This document shows, piece by piece, positions 7,001-11,983 of a stretch of 14,915 nucleotides of DNA. Positions within the stretch are counted from its first letter, which is position 1; every line of letters starts with the position of its first letter. The stretch is taken from positions 1 through 14,915 of the forward strand of contig JBGSOV010000018.1 of NCBI GenBank assembly GCA_041738935.1, in the 5' to 3' direction. The notes beneath the pieces were generated by a model, which saw only the letters and a program-made list of their open reading frames with translations, was not told the DNA's origin and did no database searches. The position numbers were made by a program, and so were the translations under genes. This DNA is from JBGSOV01 sp041738935 (GTDB taxonomy: Bacteria > Patescibacteriota > Gracilibacteria > CAIRYL01 > GCA-016699755).

Positions 7001-8999
7001 GCTTGATACGGTAAACAAAGTCATCACCTGGCCAGCAACGGATATTGCCGCCGGCGCAACTACTACGCGCACCTTTGAGGCAAACGTGAGTCAAGAAAAT
7101 ACTTGGCCAACAGACGGCGATATGGAAATGGAAAATGTCTTTGGCAATCTTGTCACCGTTACCGTCGGAAAAGTAATTGTCGATAATGTCATCCAAAAAA
7201 CAGCCAGCCCAGCCGTCGTAGCTCCAACAATGGAACTTGTCTACACGATTACCTACTTTAACCAAGGTGACAGCACTTCGACTGGCAATGTCATTACCGA
7301 CGACTTTGACGAAACCAAAGTCGCCATCAAAACCGATGCCGATGGTGATCCGATAATTCCCGCCTTCTGTGAAGTAGTCAGCGGTGAAGCTCTCGTCTGC
7401 GAAGTCGGACCACTGAGTCCAAATGACCCGGCACGCACCTTTACGTACACGCTCGTCGTGCTCGATAATGCTACTGGCAATATTGTGAACACTGCCGAAA
7501 TCACGCAGATTCAAGATGATATTGACTTGTCAAATAACACTGCTTCGACAACAACACCGATTAATGCTGGAGGACTGACCATCACCAAGACTGCCAATCC
7601 AACCAGTCTCAGTACTGGACAAAAGACCACGTATACCGTCACGGTAGAAAACAAGAGTGCCGTCAATCAGACCTTCCAAATCAAGGATGATTTGCTTCCG
7701 GGCAATAATGGCGGACTCCTCAACTACGATATCAACACCTTCTCGGTGCGCTTTGATCCACTTGATTCGGGCACAACTGCCGGCAATATCGGACAAGCGC
7801 CAGTTAAGATTACCAACCTCAAGCCAAACGCCAAAGTTATCCTCACTTACCAACGTATTGCTGATAATACCGAGATTCCGTTTAATCAAAGTTCGCTCTT
7901 TGTCGATACTGCAACTATTGTTGAAACAGGCATGGAAGCCAAGGCTCAGGTCTATATTGTTGGACCAACGAGTGGTGGTGGCGGAGGCGGAGGCGGTGGC
8001 GGAGGCGGAGGTCGTCGTACAATCTCTGACTCAATCAATCTCTACATCCAGAAAGAAGTCAAAGACAAGGATGGAAAATGGCAAGATGCTGATACCTACA
8101 ATCTCGCTGCCCTGATTGGTAACAGCAAAAAACAAGATGTCGAGTATCGTATCGTCATTCGCAACGAAGGCAATGTTGACGGAAAAGACATCGAAGTCGA
8201 AGACGTATTTACGAGCCAATCACTGATTCGCGCTACTGTCAAAAAGGTAGAAGGCGCAAACTGGGATGGCAAACGCCAAGTCTTTAGCATCGATTCACTC
8301 CGTTCGACAAAAGCACAAACTATCACATATACAGCAGAAGTCATTCAACAATCGAGTGTTGCCGGAGGCGCTAGTGGCGAAAACATTGCTGAGATTATCG
8401 CTGCCGGTGCAGTCAAACCATCTCTCTCGATTGGGTTACGTCCAGGAAAAACCACCATCCGTGGTATCGGGCAAAAAGATCCTGCATTCGTCAAATTCTC
8501 TGGTGATGAAAAACTCGACCTCCGCAAGGTTGTCGACAAGCCAGAAGCCAAACCTGGTGAAGAAATCACCTTCACGATTGTCGCTCACAACCGCAGCACC
8601 TTTGACTACGAAAACCTCGAGATTACAGATAACTTCCCATTTGCTTTCCTTGATCTTGTACAAGCCAACGATCTGCGCAACATCGACCGCGCTGCCGAAA
8701 CCATTACCTTTGGCAAACGCGTCCTGCGCGCTGGTGATGTCTGGGTCATCAAACTCAAGACCAAGGCAAAGAATACCGTTCCGGGCAACACGCGCGTTCG
8801 CAATACAGTAACCATTACTGCCGAAAATGCCGATCTCTCTGACTTGTTCGCCTATGCAGAAGTCTTGATTACACCAATGCCAAAACCAGAAATCCTCATC
8901 AATTCTGGTCCAGCCGCCAACTTCCTTGCGCTCTTCGCGGGCATGCTCGCTCTCTATATCGCCGGTAGACGGACAGTCTTCCGCAGCAGAAAAGAATAA
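1083..8999 (+). CDS. Giant DUF11-repeat cell-surface protein
   Basis: This 2638-residue protein is secreted and probably anchored in the cell envelope as an adhesin or S-layer-like stalk. Residues 1-23 form a signal peptide (MKK, hydrophobic core, cut after LSSA). Residues 24-257 are a unique N-terminal domain. Seven A-type DUF11-like repeats follow (starting near 258, 435, 574, 713, 849, 992 and 1153), with a Pro-Thr linker at 421-433 between the first two. Next come an Ig-like insert (about 1295-1383), an eighth A repeat (1384-1527) and a CARDB-like domain (1528-1666). Three B-type repeats (1668-2031), two further DUF11 units (2033-2297) and a 13-glycine hinge (2298-2310) follow. Two last DUF11-like units end in the membrane segment at about 2611-2628 and the basic tail RRTVFRSRKE. 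The ATG is chosen because it opens the signal peptide; no Shine-Dalgarno sequence precedes it. The DUF11 and CARDB assignments are by eye; the ligand is unknown. Confidence 0.93.
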   Translation: MKKVLSLSLFFGLALSLIPLSSAWGPSDEGAPHGSGITRAEFPYGLPYASFNNYTDNSVGGVGIADEREFLVVRNETKASEYSKQIVAEPGDVILLSAFIHNNGELDNPSTTAFDTTSNLEGFAQNAEGFVSESGAQIELRQNITATNANPLQVWDDALVTSADGTPIKLVYKNNLVITPNAGGDYIPLDEAEFFGEGVTIGDASNPTGGTFRGNVNNAMHTFAYFDVVAGDDATHAAGDTNLDTPSDGDTINLPNWLRLVDKQVSTDGITFHKSVTVQGGARVFYRVVIQHQLTDIAVMCAMDSLSQPTNGGSLTDIKNEVRNCSNAQSGCIGSFARSGSAITVPNIAGPENCPAGIKPVGTIAIQKLPAYKTVTITYERIASDSGIPTGGSSTIKDTVNITGGGHGNDSAEVIITKIIPTPTPTPTPTPNPAKFTIYKKVSTDNNSFSQNVTLKDGQTAYYKVFVENIGGSTGSISVTDALSSATNGGSLGGMTNESSVCATGATCQGNLSSSGVQINNLAVGKSVTITYRRKASSGGIPIGQVSNIPNTAKLSSGEKDTATVTVEGAKPQAKFSIMKKVSDKASDYKESVTLENEQNAFYKVFVQNIGTGAGDVTITDYPFLPTNGGSLGAVINHGVACPSGSTCTGAINSGGVKVTNLAPNQSVSITYERKANNTGIPLDQTSEINNEASLSTGENDSASVTIKAQPAKADITVEKRISNGGAFQKNVLVDNGNTAYYRIAVRNGGNAVGSTVLTDQLASPDNGGSFGSITFETVDCGTANCSGSIAGGIQINGLVPGEIVIVDYQRTVSNVGVPGGQNSTAINTARLSGGGSDTASATIVGEGLTPKFTIQKDVSYDRQGGAFVDQITIGDGESAYYRLIISNNGDATGSVTLTDALLAPTNGGALSAAADQSINCDSEATCGGDLAGGSISINNLKPGKSVTIFYRRTADEAGIPTEQTSNITDRATLSSGGADQATVTVKGPPPFDEFTIEKRVSKGAGSGFVNNVTIGDGETAYYRVAVKNTGTGPGTFTITDRLSNATNGGSLSPIINESYVCNAGASCSGTLVTGAGYNTPNCNSGSGCGASGLTVSNLAVGETFVVDYQRVADKAGIPTGESSNVIDTVHLIVDDVVCLGDVASVTITGDGISDFTVDKEVSKDNQTFGEIISLYNGETAYYRLRVQNTGAGPGTIVLTDVLNPSTNGGSLTAPANESIQCPAGVSCTGTLASGGITITNLPAWQTVTVTYTRIASHVNIPGGTFSNVIDTARLMKSGVLVDNDTANVTIYGPPSAPTCANLIASPSSVNPGEGFLLSWNSGNQKSYRIQATPGSTVNKNGTDTLHTVTGGINAATTFTVTVYNEADQKGKNAVCKALLVPVNQPDFEITKQVSTDGYTFTDDAITINDGERAFFAIVVKNTGARTGIVTLTDEQAAGTAGGSLTLNGPALITPPGVCVAGSIFDTANPLECILAPNATATISYARTADNNDVSVGATSTFVNVATIVDSGQEDDAVVKIKGPEAAADLAVQIFASDYDTAPEADLDFRVDWQNLGNVDMKKSRITVTCEAGITDLQTTEGNVSGNTITFGPFDTKAGYPGVPSASFGSFAFTGSVTPGFGTPQAEKFECQAHIESADFLPIVDKETNADNNDDWLEIWVSPDNASKKTKKVTNTRTGETGTLVQAVEGDELVYTLGYKTGEKAENGFVFTEDVSDILEYAAITNLSGATKNGNTLSWPAQNIAAFTKVEVTFTVEVFDSIESISGDFKMTNVYGDTTIVELPKLHKEKFVKINNGARVKNASVRAGDVVTYIIAVTNNGSANRTGYVFADDIGDVLEYANVLDLNGGTLSSGTNIVTWPAVTVEAGKTVEKTFQVQIKSPLPKNGDSLITNIFGNKTELVPAEIALAKSVKNTNSGESGTNVKGEAGDNLVYTLSVTETGGASAYEDYVISDNVTDILQYATIANISNGGVLDTVNKVITWPATDIAAGATTTRTFEANVSQENTWPTDGDMEMENVFGNLVTVTVGKVIVDNVIQKTASPAVVAPTMELVYTITYFNQGDSTSTGNVITDDFDETKVAIKTDADGDPIIPAFCEVVSGEALVCEVGPLSPNDPARTFTYTLVVLDNATGNIVNTAEITQIQDDIDLSNNTASTTTPINAGGLTITKTANPTSLSTGQKTTYTVTVENKSAVNQTFQIKDDLLPGNNGGLLNYDINTFSVRFDPLDSGTTAGNIGQAPVKITNLKPNAKVILTYQRIADNTEIPFNQSSLFVDTATIVETGMEAKAQVYIVGPTSGGGGGGGGGGGGGRRTISDSINLYIQKEVKDKDGKWQDADTYNLAALIGNSKKQDVEYRIVIRNEGNVDGKDIEVEDVFTSQSLIRATVKKVEGANWDGKRQVFSIDSLRSTKAQTITYTAEVIQQSSVAGGASGENIAEIIAAGAVKPSLSIGLRPGKTTIRGIGQKDPAFVKFSGDEKLDLRKVVDKPEAKPGEEITFTIVAHNRSTFDYENLEITDNFPFAFLDLVQANDLRNIDRAAETITFGKRVLRAGDVWVIKLKTKAKNTVPGNTRVRNTVTITAENADLSDLFAYAEVLITPMPKPEILINSGPAANFLALFAGMLALYIAGRRTVFRSRKE
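1855..4968 (+). repeat. Seven tandem A-type DUF11-like repeats (coding)
   Basis: Each unit of roughly 135-165 codons opens with a K-x-VS or K-x-IS strand, then a D/N-G-x-x-A-[YF]-Y-[KR] strand, N-x-G, a TD strand, a central NGGSL-like loop, a cysteine pair usually spaced C-x5-C, a G-x-x-[VT]-x-[VI]-x-Y strand and a closing ATVT or ASVT strand. Units begin near nt 1855, 2383, 2803, 3220, 3627, 4056 and 4540. An eighth unit lies at 5232-5660 after an Ig-like insert. The copies are diverged at DNA level, so the duplications are old. Confidence 0.85.
2343..2381 (+). repeat. Pro-Thr dipeptide linker (coding)
   Basis: The codons read as PT repeated five times, then PNP. This makes a rigid, extended, potentially glycosylated linker between the first and second DUF11-like repeats. 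The near-repetitive DNA (CCA/CCT with ACT/ACC/ACA) could vary in copy number by slippage of whole six-base units without breaking the frame. Confidence 0.85.
4969..5231 (+). other. Ig-like insert domain within the surface protein
   Basis: About residues 1295-1383 break the DUF11 rhythm. The domain opens CANLIASPSSVNPGEGF, continues LLSWNS and a hydrophobic-polar strand pattern, and closes with TFTVTVYN and a second cysteine (NAVCKALL). The paired cysteines near both ends fit a disulfide-stapled beta sandwich. It resembles Ig/PKD-like domains common in bacterial exoproteins; the family is not certain. Confidence 0.55.
6085..7175 (+). repeat. Three tandem B-type DUF11-like repeats (coding)
   Basis: These units (starting near nt 6085, 6440 and 6785) share a set of motifs not seen in the A repeats: GD-x-[LV]-[VT]-Y early, D[IV]-x-D[IV]L-[EQ]-YA in the middle, a TWPA or SWPA strand, and GD...[MT]-[TE]-N-[VI]-[FY]-G near the end. 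Each is about 115-130 residues, shorter than the A repeats, and they lack the cysteine pair. They are probably a separate amplification within the same protein. Confidence 0.8.
7974..8012 (+). repeat. Thirteen-glycine tract (coding)
   Basis: An uninterrupted run of GGT, GGC and GGA codons encodes 13 glycines (residues 2298-2310) followed by two arginines. It separates the long repeat stalk from the last two repeats and membrane anchor, and is probably a flexible hinge. The mixed third positions reduce simple slippage. The Arg pair could be a protease site, but this is speculation. Confidence 0.9.
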
Positions 9000-9022
9000 G
9001 CAAAACGAAAATCGGAGATAAT

Positions 9023-9056
9023 AAAAAAAGAGCAGCTCGGCTTGAGCTGCTCTTTT
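9023..9056. terminator. Bidirectional intrinsic terminator
   Basis: A 13-bp perfect stem (9026-9038 with 9044-9056, GAGCAGCTC core) has a 5-nt loop GGCTT. Read on the minus strand, the stem runs into a seven-T tail, making a strong terminator 7 nt after the stop of the minus-strand gene at 9064. Read on the plus strand it ends in TTTT and would also stop the surface-protein transcript, whose stop codon lies 26 nt before the stem. Confidence 0.9.
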
Positions 9057-9063
9057 GGGATGA

Positions 9064-9612
9064 TTATTCGGATGATATATTTTGCGACTCTTGCAAATTG
9101 CGAAGAGCGACTGCAAGAATGGCACAGCAATACACAGGATTATCAGAATATAATTGCTCAAAATCGTTCCACAAGGTGCGCAATAATATCTGCGGAGCAA
9201 GGTTGTGCGCTTCGACAGATTTTATACAATCATCAAATGCTCGTATTGAAACTGGAATTTCACCTTCATCAGCATGCTGTGGAATCAAACCAGAACCAAA
9301 AGAAAACCCTTGCGTAGTAAAACGTTCTTTCAAATCAGCTTTCATTTCTTCATTCGTAGGATTCCTCGGATTTTCAGCATCTTCTGTTGGAACTGGTTTT
9401 TTCAATGAGATGACATTCGAAAATCGTTCTGTAGGAGTTCCAACGGCATTTTTTAGCTTCTTCCTAAGTCCTGCTCTATGTACTGCTACTATGGCACTAT
9501 TTTTCCCAGGCTCTTGTTTTACATCTTTTGTTGCCGGACTTGTAGTTTCGGCTCCTTCAGGATTTTCCCCAAATTTACCTGTTATCACATTATTATTTTC
9601 AACCATTCTCAT
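9064..9612 (-). CDS. Hypothetical cytosolic protein (182 aa)
   Basis: I do not recognise this protein. The first 90 residues are polar and low in hydrophobics (rich in Asn, Glu, Thr, Pro, Lys) and look disordered, with a basic patch RAGLRKKLKN around 47-56. The last 60 residues look helical (SIRAFDDCIKSVEAH, then a Leu/Ala-rich segment with a CC pair). There is no signal peptide or membrane helix. The minus strand is preferred over a 196-codon plus-strand frame because a promoter (9631-9660) and a terminator (9023-9056) frame it exactly, and because the opposite frame has Ser/Phe/Cys-rich shadow-like composition. The start may be the ATG at 9612 or the one at 9606; neither has a Shine-Dalgarno sequence. 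It could belong with the next upstream unknown gene at 9723-10223. Confidence 0.7.
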   Translation of the reverse strand: MRMVENNNVITGKFGENPEGAETTSPATKDVKQEPGKNSAIVAVHRAGLRKKLKNAVGTPTERFSNVISLKKPVPTEDAENPRNPTNEEMKADLKERFTTQGFSFGSGLIPQHADEGEIPVSIRAFDDCIKSVEAHNLAPQILLRTLWNDFEQLYSDNPVYCCAILAVALRNLQESQNISSE

Positions 9613-9630
9613 CTATAAAAAGAAGCTGCA

Positions 9631-9660
9631 ATTATTGTTCTGTTCATCGCTTGCGGTCAA
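9631..9660 (-). promoter_or_regulatory. Promoter for the 182-aa gene
   Basis: On the minus strand TTGACC (9655-9660) and AATAAT (9631-9636) are separated by 18 nt, five of six matches to consensus in each box. The predicted start near 9624 leaves a leader of only about 12 nt before the first ATG. Confidence 0.6.
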
Positions 9661-9722
9661 TCTTTTTCTCAGAATCGGCAAGAGATAATCATCGGATCGG
9701 AAATAATACACAATTTATTCAA

Positions 9723-10223
9723 TTAGGAATCACGCAGGAGAGCAGCTCTCCGTTCGCGCTTATGTTCTTCTTGTAACGATTTCGAGAGTCTCTCGAAGTA
9801 TTCATCTACAGCAATACAACATTCTGTGCGGAGCGTATTCCCAAAAAATGCTACATCCAAATATTTTGGATAACCATCGTTCCTATAATTCAAGCCTCGC
9901 TTCGAACTCTCGGGAGAGTTTTTTGCAGATAATTGTACCATTGGAACGGAAAGCGACATCTGGAAACGTAGCTGATCAGTAGCACCAACAAGAATCGGGC
10001 TTGCCTCTAGATACTTCTCTGCGGATGAATACCATCCCACTCTAAGGGCAAAATCAAACGCAATATTAGAAATTCTTTCTTTGATTGTTTGCTGTAACTC
10101 AACAATTGTCATGCCTGCCCTTTCACAATACTCAAATATCTCCTGGGGTATTGTATCGATCCGTACATGACAGTCAGACGATGTGTACGATGATGTTGGA
10201 TCATTATGCGATACATCTGGCAT
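9723..10223 (-). CDS. Hypothetical cytosolic protein (166 aa)
   Basis: I do not recognise this protein. After a polar N-terminus (about 1-20) comes a segment predicted helical (IPQEIFEYCERAGMTIVEL, about 25-43), a stretch beginning ISNIAFDFALRVGWYSSAEKY that mixes aromatic and hydrophobic residues, a central strand-like part (SMSLSVPMVQ-like pattern) and a strongly charged C-terminal helix (FERLSKSLQEEHKRERRAALLR). There is no signal peptide or membrane helix. It lies 110 nt upstream of the 182-aa gene, which has its own promoter in the gap, and 60 nt downstream of ung. No strong promoter is visible just upstream, so it could be read through from ung. The ATG at 10221-10223 lacks a Shine-Dalgarno sequence. 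Confidence 0.7.
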   Translation of the reverse strand: MPDVSHNDPTSSYTSSDCHVRIDTIPQEIFEYCERAGMTIVELQQTIKERISNIAFDFALRVGWYSSAEKYLEASPILVGATDQLRFQMSLSVPMVQLSAKNSPESSKRGLNYRNDGYPKYLDVAFFGNTLRTECCIAVDEYFERLSKSLQEEHKRERRAALLRDS

Positions 10224-10283
10224 CTTTGGTAGAAAAATAGTAGATAATCCTATTTCTAATGCAATAAGAATGCAACATGTTTT

Positions 10284-10970
10284 TTACTCGATCTGCCAAT
10301 CGATCGGAGTTTTACCTTGTTTGATGAGAAACTCATTTGTCTGCGAAAAATGCCGACAGCCCAAAAACCCATTGTGAGCGGAAAACGGCGACGGGTGTGC
10401 TGCTTCGAGCACAAAGTGTTTGTAACGGTCGATGAGCTGCCCTTTTTGCTGTGCATAGCGTCCCCACAACAAAAAGACAATTCCTTCGCGTTGGTCAGAA
10501 AGTTCTTTGATCACCCGATTAGTAAACTTTTCCCATCCTTTGCCTGCGTGCGAAGCCGGACTGCCGGCGCGCACGGTCAAAACGGCGTTGAGAAGCAAAA
10601 CTCCTTGTTTCGTCCATTTTTCAAGATTGCCGTGTGTGGGAATCGCAAGTCCCAGATCTGTGTGGAGTTCTTTGTAGATGTTTTGCAGTGACGGCGGAAT
10701 GCGCACGCCCTTATTGACGGAAAAACAGAGTCCGTGAGCCTGACCTGCCCCATGATACGGATCTTGCCCGAGGATCACGACTTTGACTTGGCCGAATGGG
10801 CATTTGTCGAAGGCATGGAAAATTTGCGCTGGTGGTGGGCAAAGAGTTTTCTTGTCGGCAATTTCTTGAACAATAAATTGTTTCAACTCAGCAAAATACG
10901 GCTGCGCAAATTCGTCGGTAAGCGCTGCTTTCCAGCTTGGTTCGATTTGAGGAGAAACCACTGTGTTCAT
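10284..10970 (-). CDS. ung: Uracil-DNA glycosylase, family 1
   Basis: Ung removes uracil from DNA that arises by cytosine deamination or dUMP misincorporation, starting base excision repair in the cytoplasm. The 228 residues match the usual bacterial length. Diagnostic motifs are present: the water-activating loop GQDPYH at residues 68-73 with catalytic Asp70, followed by GAGQAHGLCFSV; the PPSLQNIYKEL helix near 92-102; LLLNAVLTVRAGSPASHAGKGW around 125-146; LLWGRYAQQK at 167-176; and the minor-groove intercalation loop HPSPFSAHNGF at 192-202 with His192. All key residues are intact. The start is the first ATG; it lacks a Shine-Dalgarno sequence, and a C/G-rich hairpin unit (11007-11044) stands 37 nt upstream. 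The gene reads in the same direction as the unknown gene 60 nt downstream. Confidence 0.97.
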   Translation of the reverse strand: MNTVVSPQIEPSWKAALTDEFAQPYFAELKQFIVQEIADKKTLCPPPAQIFHAFDKCPFGQVKVVILGQDPYHGAGQAHGLCFSVNKGVRIPPSLQNIYKELHTDLGLAIPTHGNLEKWTKQGVLLLNAVLTVRAGSPASHAGKGWEKFTNRVIKELSDQREGIVFLLWGRYAQQKGQLIDRYKHFVLEAAHPSPFSAHNGFLGCRHFSQTNEFLIKQGKTPIDWQIE

Positions 10971-11006
10971 GGCTTTTGCAGATGAAACAGTTTGAATTGT
11001 GACACA

Positions 11007-11044
11007 AAACCCTCCCCCTAATAAAGGGGAGTCGGAGGGGGTTT
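11007..11044 (+). repeat. REP-like hairpin, family I, unit a
   Basis: The inner stem CCCCT (11015-11019) and AGGGG (11025-11029) has loop AATAA. Outer arms AAACCC...GGGTTT extend it imperfectly. It ends in GGGGGTTTACGATT (11037-11050), which recurs with one change at 11127-11140. It lies just upstream of ung. Confidence 0.7.
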
Positions 11045-11058
11045 ACGATTGTATCGAA

Positions 11059-11140
11059 TCCCCTAAATCCCCTTTAACAAGGGGGCTTAAAGCGCCTTTG
11101 TTTGCCTCCTATCATGGGGGACTCATGGGGGTTTGCGATT
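11059..11140 (+). repeat. REP-like hairpin, family I, compound unit b
   Basis: The unit contains an inner hairpin CCCCTT-TAAC-AAGGGG (11069-11084), then a spacer and a second G-rich half with GGGGG at 11116-11120 and 11127-11131. It ends in GGGGGTTTGCGATT (11127-11140), the same tail as unit a. It looks like two units fused or one interrupted. Confidence 0.55.
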
Positions 11141-11141
11141 T

Positions 11142-11176
11142 CCTCCTCCCTAAGTTAGGGAGGATTGAGGAGGGTT
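11142..11176 (+). repeat. REP-like hairpin, family I, unit c
   Basis: CCTCCCTAA (11145-11153) and TTAGGGAGG (11155-11163) form a perfect 9-bp palindrome around a single G. It is followed by ATTGAGGAGGGTT, which fits the family pattern. Confidence 0.7.
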
Positions 11177-11220
11177 GTGGTGTGAGATGACAAAGAGTCT
11201 GTCCCGAGAAGTCGGGGGAA

Positions 11221-11275
11221 GTTTGGAGAGGGGGGGGGCTTTTTTACCCCCCCCCTAATCCCCCCTTATCAGGAG
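11221..11275 (-). repeat. REP-like unit d with G9/C9 hairpin
   Basis: Nine G residues (11230-11238) and nine C residues (11247-11255) flank the loop CTTTTTTA. On the minus strand the C/T-rich arm, AAGGGGGGATTAGGGGG and neighbouring bases resemble the family I pattern in inverse orientation to units a-c. Homopolymer lengths here are prone to sequencing or replication error. Confidence 0.6.
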
Positions 11276-11310
11276 GAAAGAATCGCAGCTTGCGACTTTT
11301 TTCTTACTAC

Positions 11311-11904
11311 TTACAACTTGTCACTTACATATCCTTCCCCAATCAAAAACATCTCGCGACTGCGGTCTCGGCTTGCATCGGGCTTAAAAGTCTTTGCGCG
11401 GCGAAACTTGGCTTTGAACTGTAACCAAAACGGATCAAAATCCGCTCCAACAAAAATCTTCACGAGCAAATTGCCATTTGGTTTTAAAATGGTCTCCGAC
11501 AGCTCTAAAACACGCTCACACAGCTCGACAGAATGAAACTGGTCATTATCTGGCACGCCCGTCGTTTTGGGCGCCATATCGCTCGTAATCACATCAAACT
11601 GCCCAAATTCTTGCAGCCACTCCCCTACTTCGGGAGAAAAAATATCACCTTGAAAAAACTCGACATCATCAATCGGTTCGATGACTTGCAAATCGACTCC
11701 GACCAAAAGGTGTGGATTGTGTTGAATCAGCACTTGCAAAAAGCTCCCTGGCGCGCAACCAAGATCAAGAATCCGCGCTTTTTTGGGAAGAAACTGGGGA
11801 AACTTCTTCAGAATATCATCGAGCTTAAACGCACTGCGCGCACGCAAGCCTTGTGCTTGCGCTTTGCGATAGTAGCTGTCGCGAGGATTAAAGGCTTTGG
11901 GCAT
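11311..11904 (-). CDS. rlmE: 23S rRNA (U2552-2'-O)-methyltransferase RlmE/FtsJ
   Basis: RlmE methylates the ribose of U2552 in the A loop of 23S rRNA late in 50S assembly, using S-adenosylmethionine. With the ATG at 11902-11904 the protein has 197 residues, normal for the family. It shows the RSAFKL motif (21-28), the SAM loop ILDLGCAPGS (45-54), SDMAP (108-112), LLVKIF (146-151) and the KPDASRDRSREMF block (174-186). The catalytic tetrad K-D-K-E of the family is intact as K27, D109, K149 and E184. An in-frame TTG two codons upstream is a less likely start. There is no Shine-Dalgarno sequence. It stands alone, 79 nt after the unknown gene at 11984-12493 and before the hairpin array, with no T-tailed terminator after it. 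Confidence 0.96.
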   Translation of the reverse strand: MPKAFNPRDSYYRKAQAQGLRARSAFKLDDILKKFPQFLPKKARILDLGCAPGSFLQVLIQHNPHLLVGVDLQVIEPIDDVEFFQGDIFSPEVGEWLQEFGQFDVITSDMAPKTTGVPDNDQFHSVELCERVLELSETILKPNGNLLVKIFVGADFDPFWLQFKAKFRRAKTFKPDASRDRSREMFLIGEGYVSDKL

Positions 11905-11983
11905 AAACAAAAAAGTCAGCAGTGATGAGTATGACGGAAAACAAGTAAATGGACGAGATAAAAAACGCTACAGAAAATATTGA

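Larger units (their letters stand above)
10971..11310. other. Gene-free spacer between ung and rlmE, filled with hairpins
   Basis: No protein gene fits here. The stretch is occupied by a chain of C/G-rich inverted repeats (listed separately) plus a small TCGCA/TGCGA hairpin at 11283-11295 followed by six T residues on the plus strand. A plus-strand open frame across it (PPPNKGESEGV, PKSPLTRGL) is the typical spurious translation of such repeats. Confidence 0.75.

Noticed and set aside
6729..7514. 261-codon minus-strand frame inside the giant gene
   Set aside because: Antisense shadow of the B-type repeats; the sense frame is continuous and has recognisable domains.
9098..9688. 196-codon plus-strand frame opposite the 182-aa gene
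   Set aside because: It is Ser/Phe/Cys-rich and has no promoter, while the minus-strand frame has a promoter and terminator placed exactly.
10999..11190. 63-codon plus-strand frame in the ung-rlmE spacer
   Set aside because: It is a translation of the hairpin repeats (PPPNKGESEG, PLTRGL).
11007..11275. CRISPR array
   Set aside because: The units are self-complementary, differ in length and lack uniform spacers and exact direct repeats; no cas genes are present.
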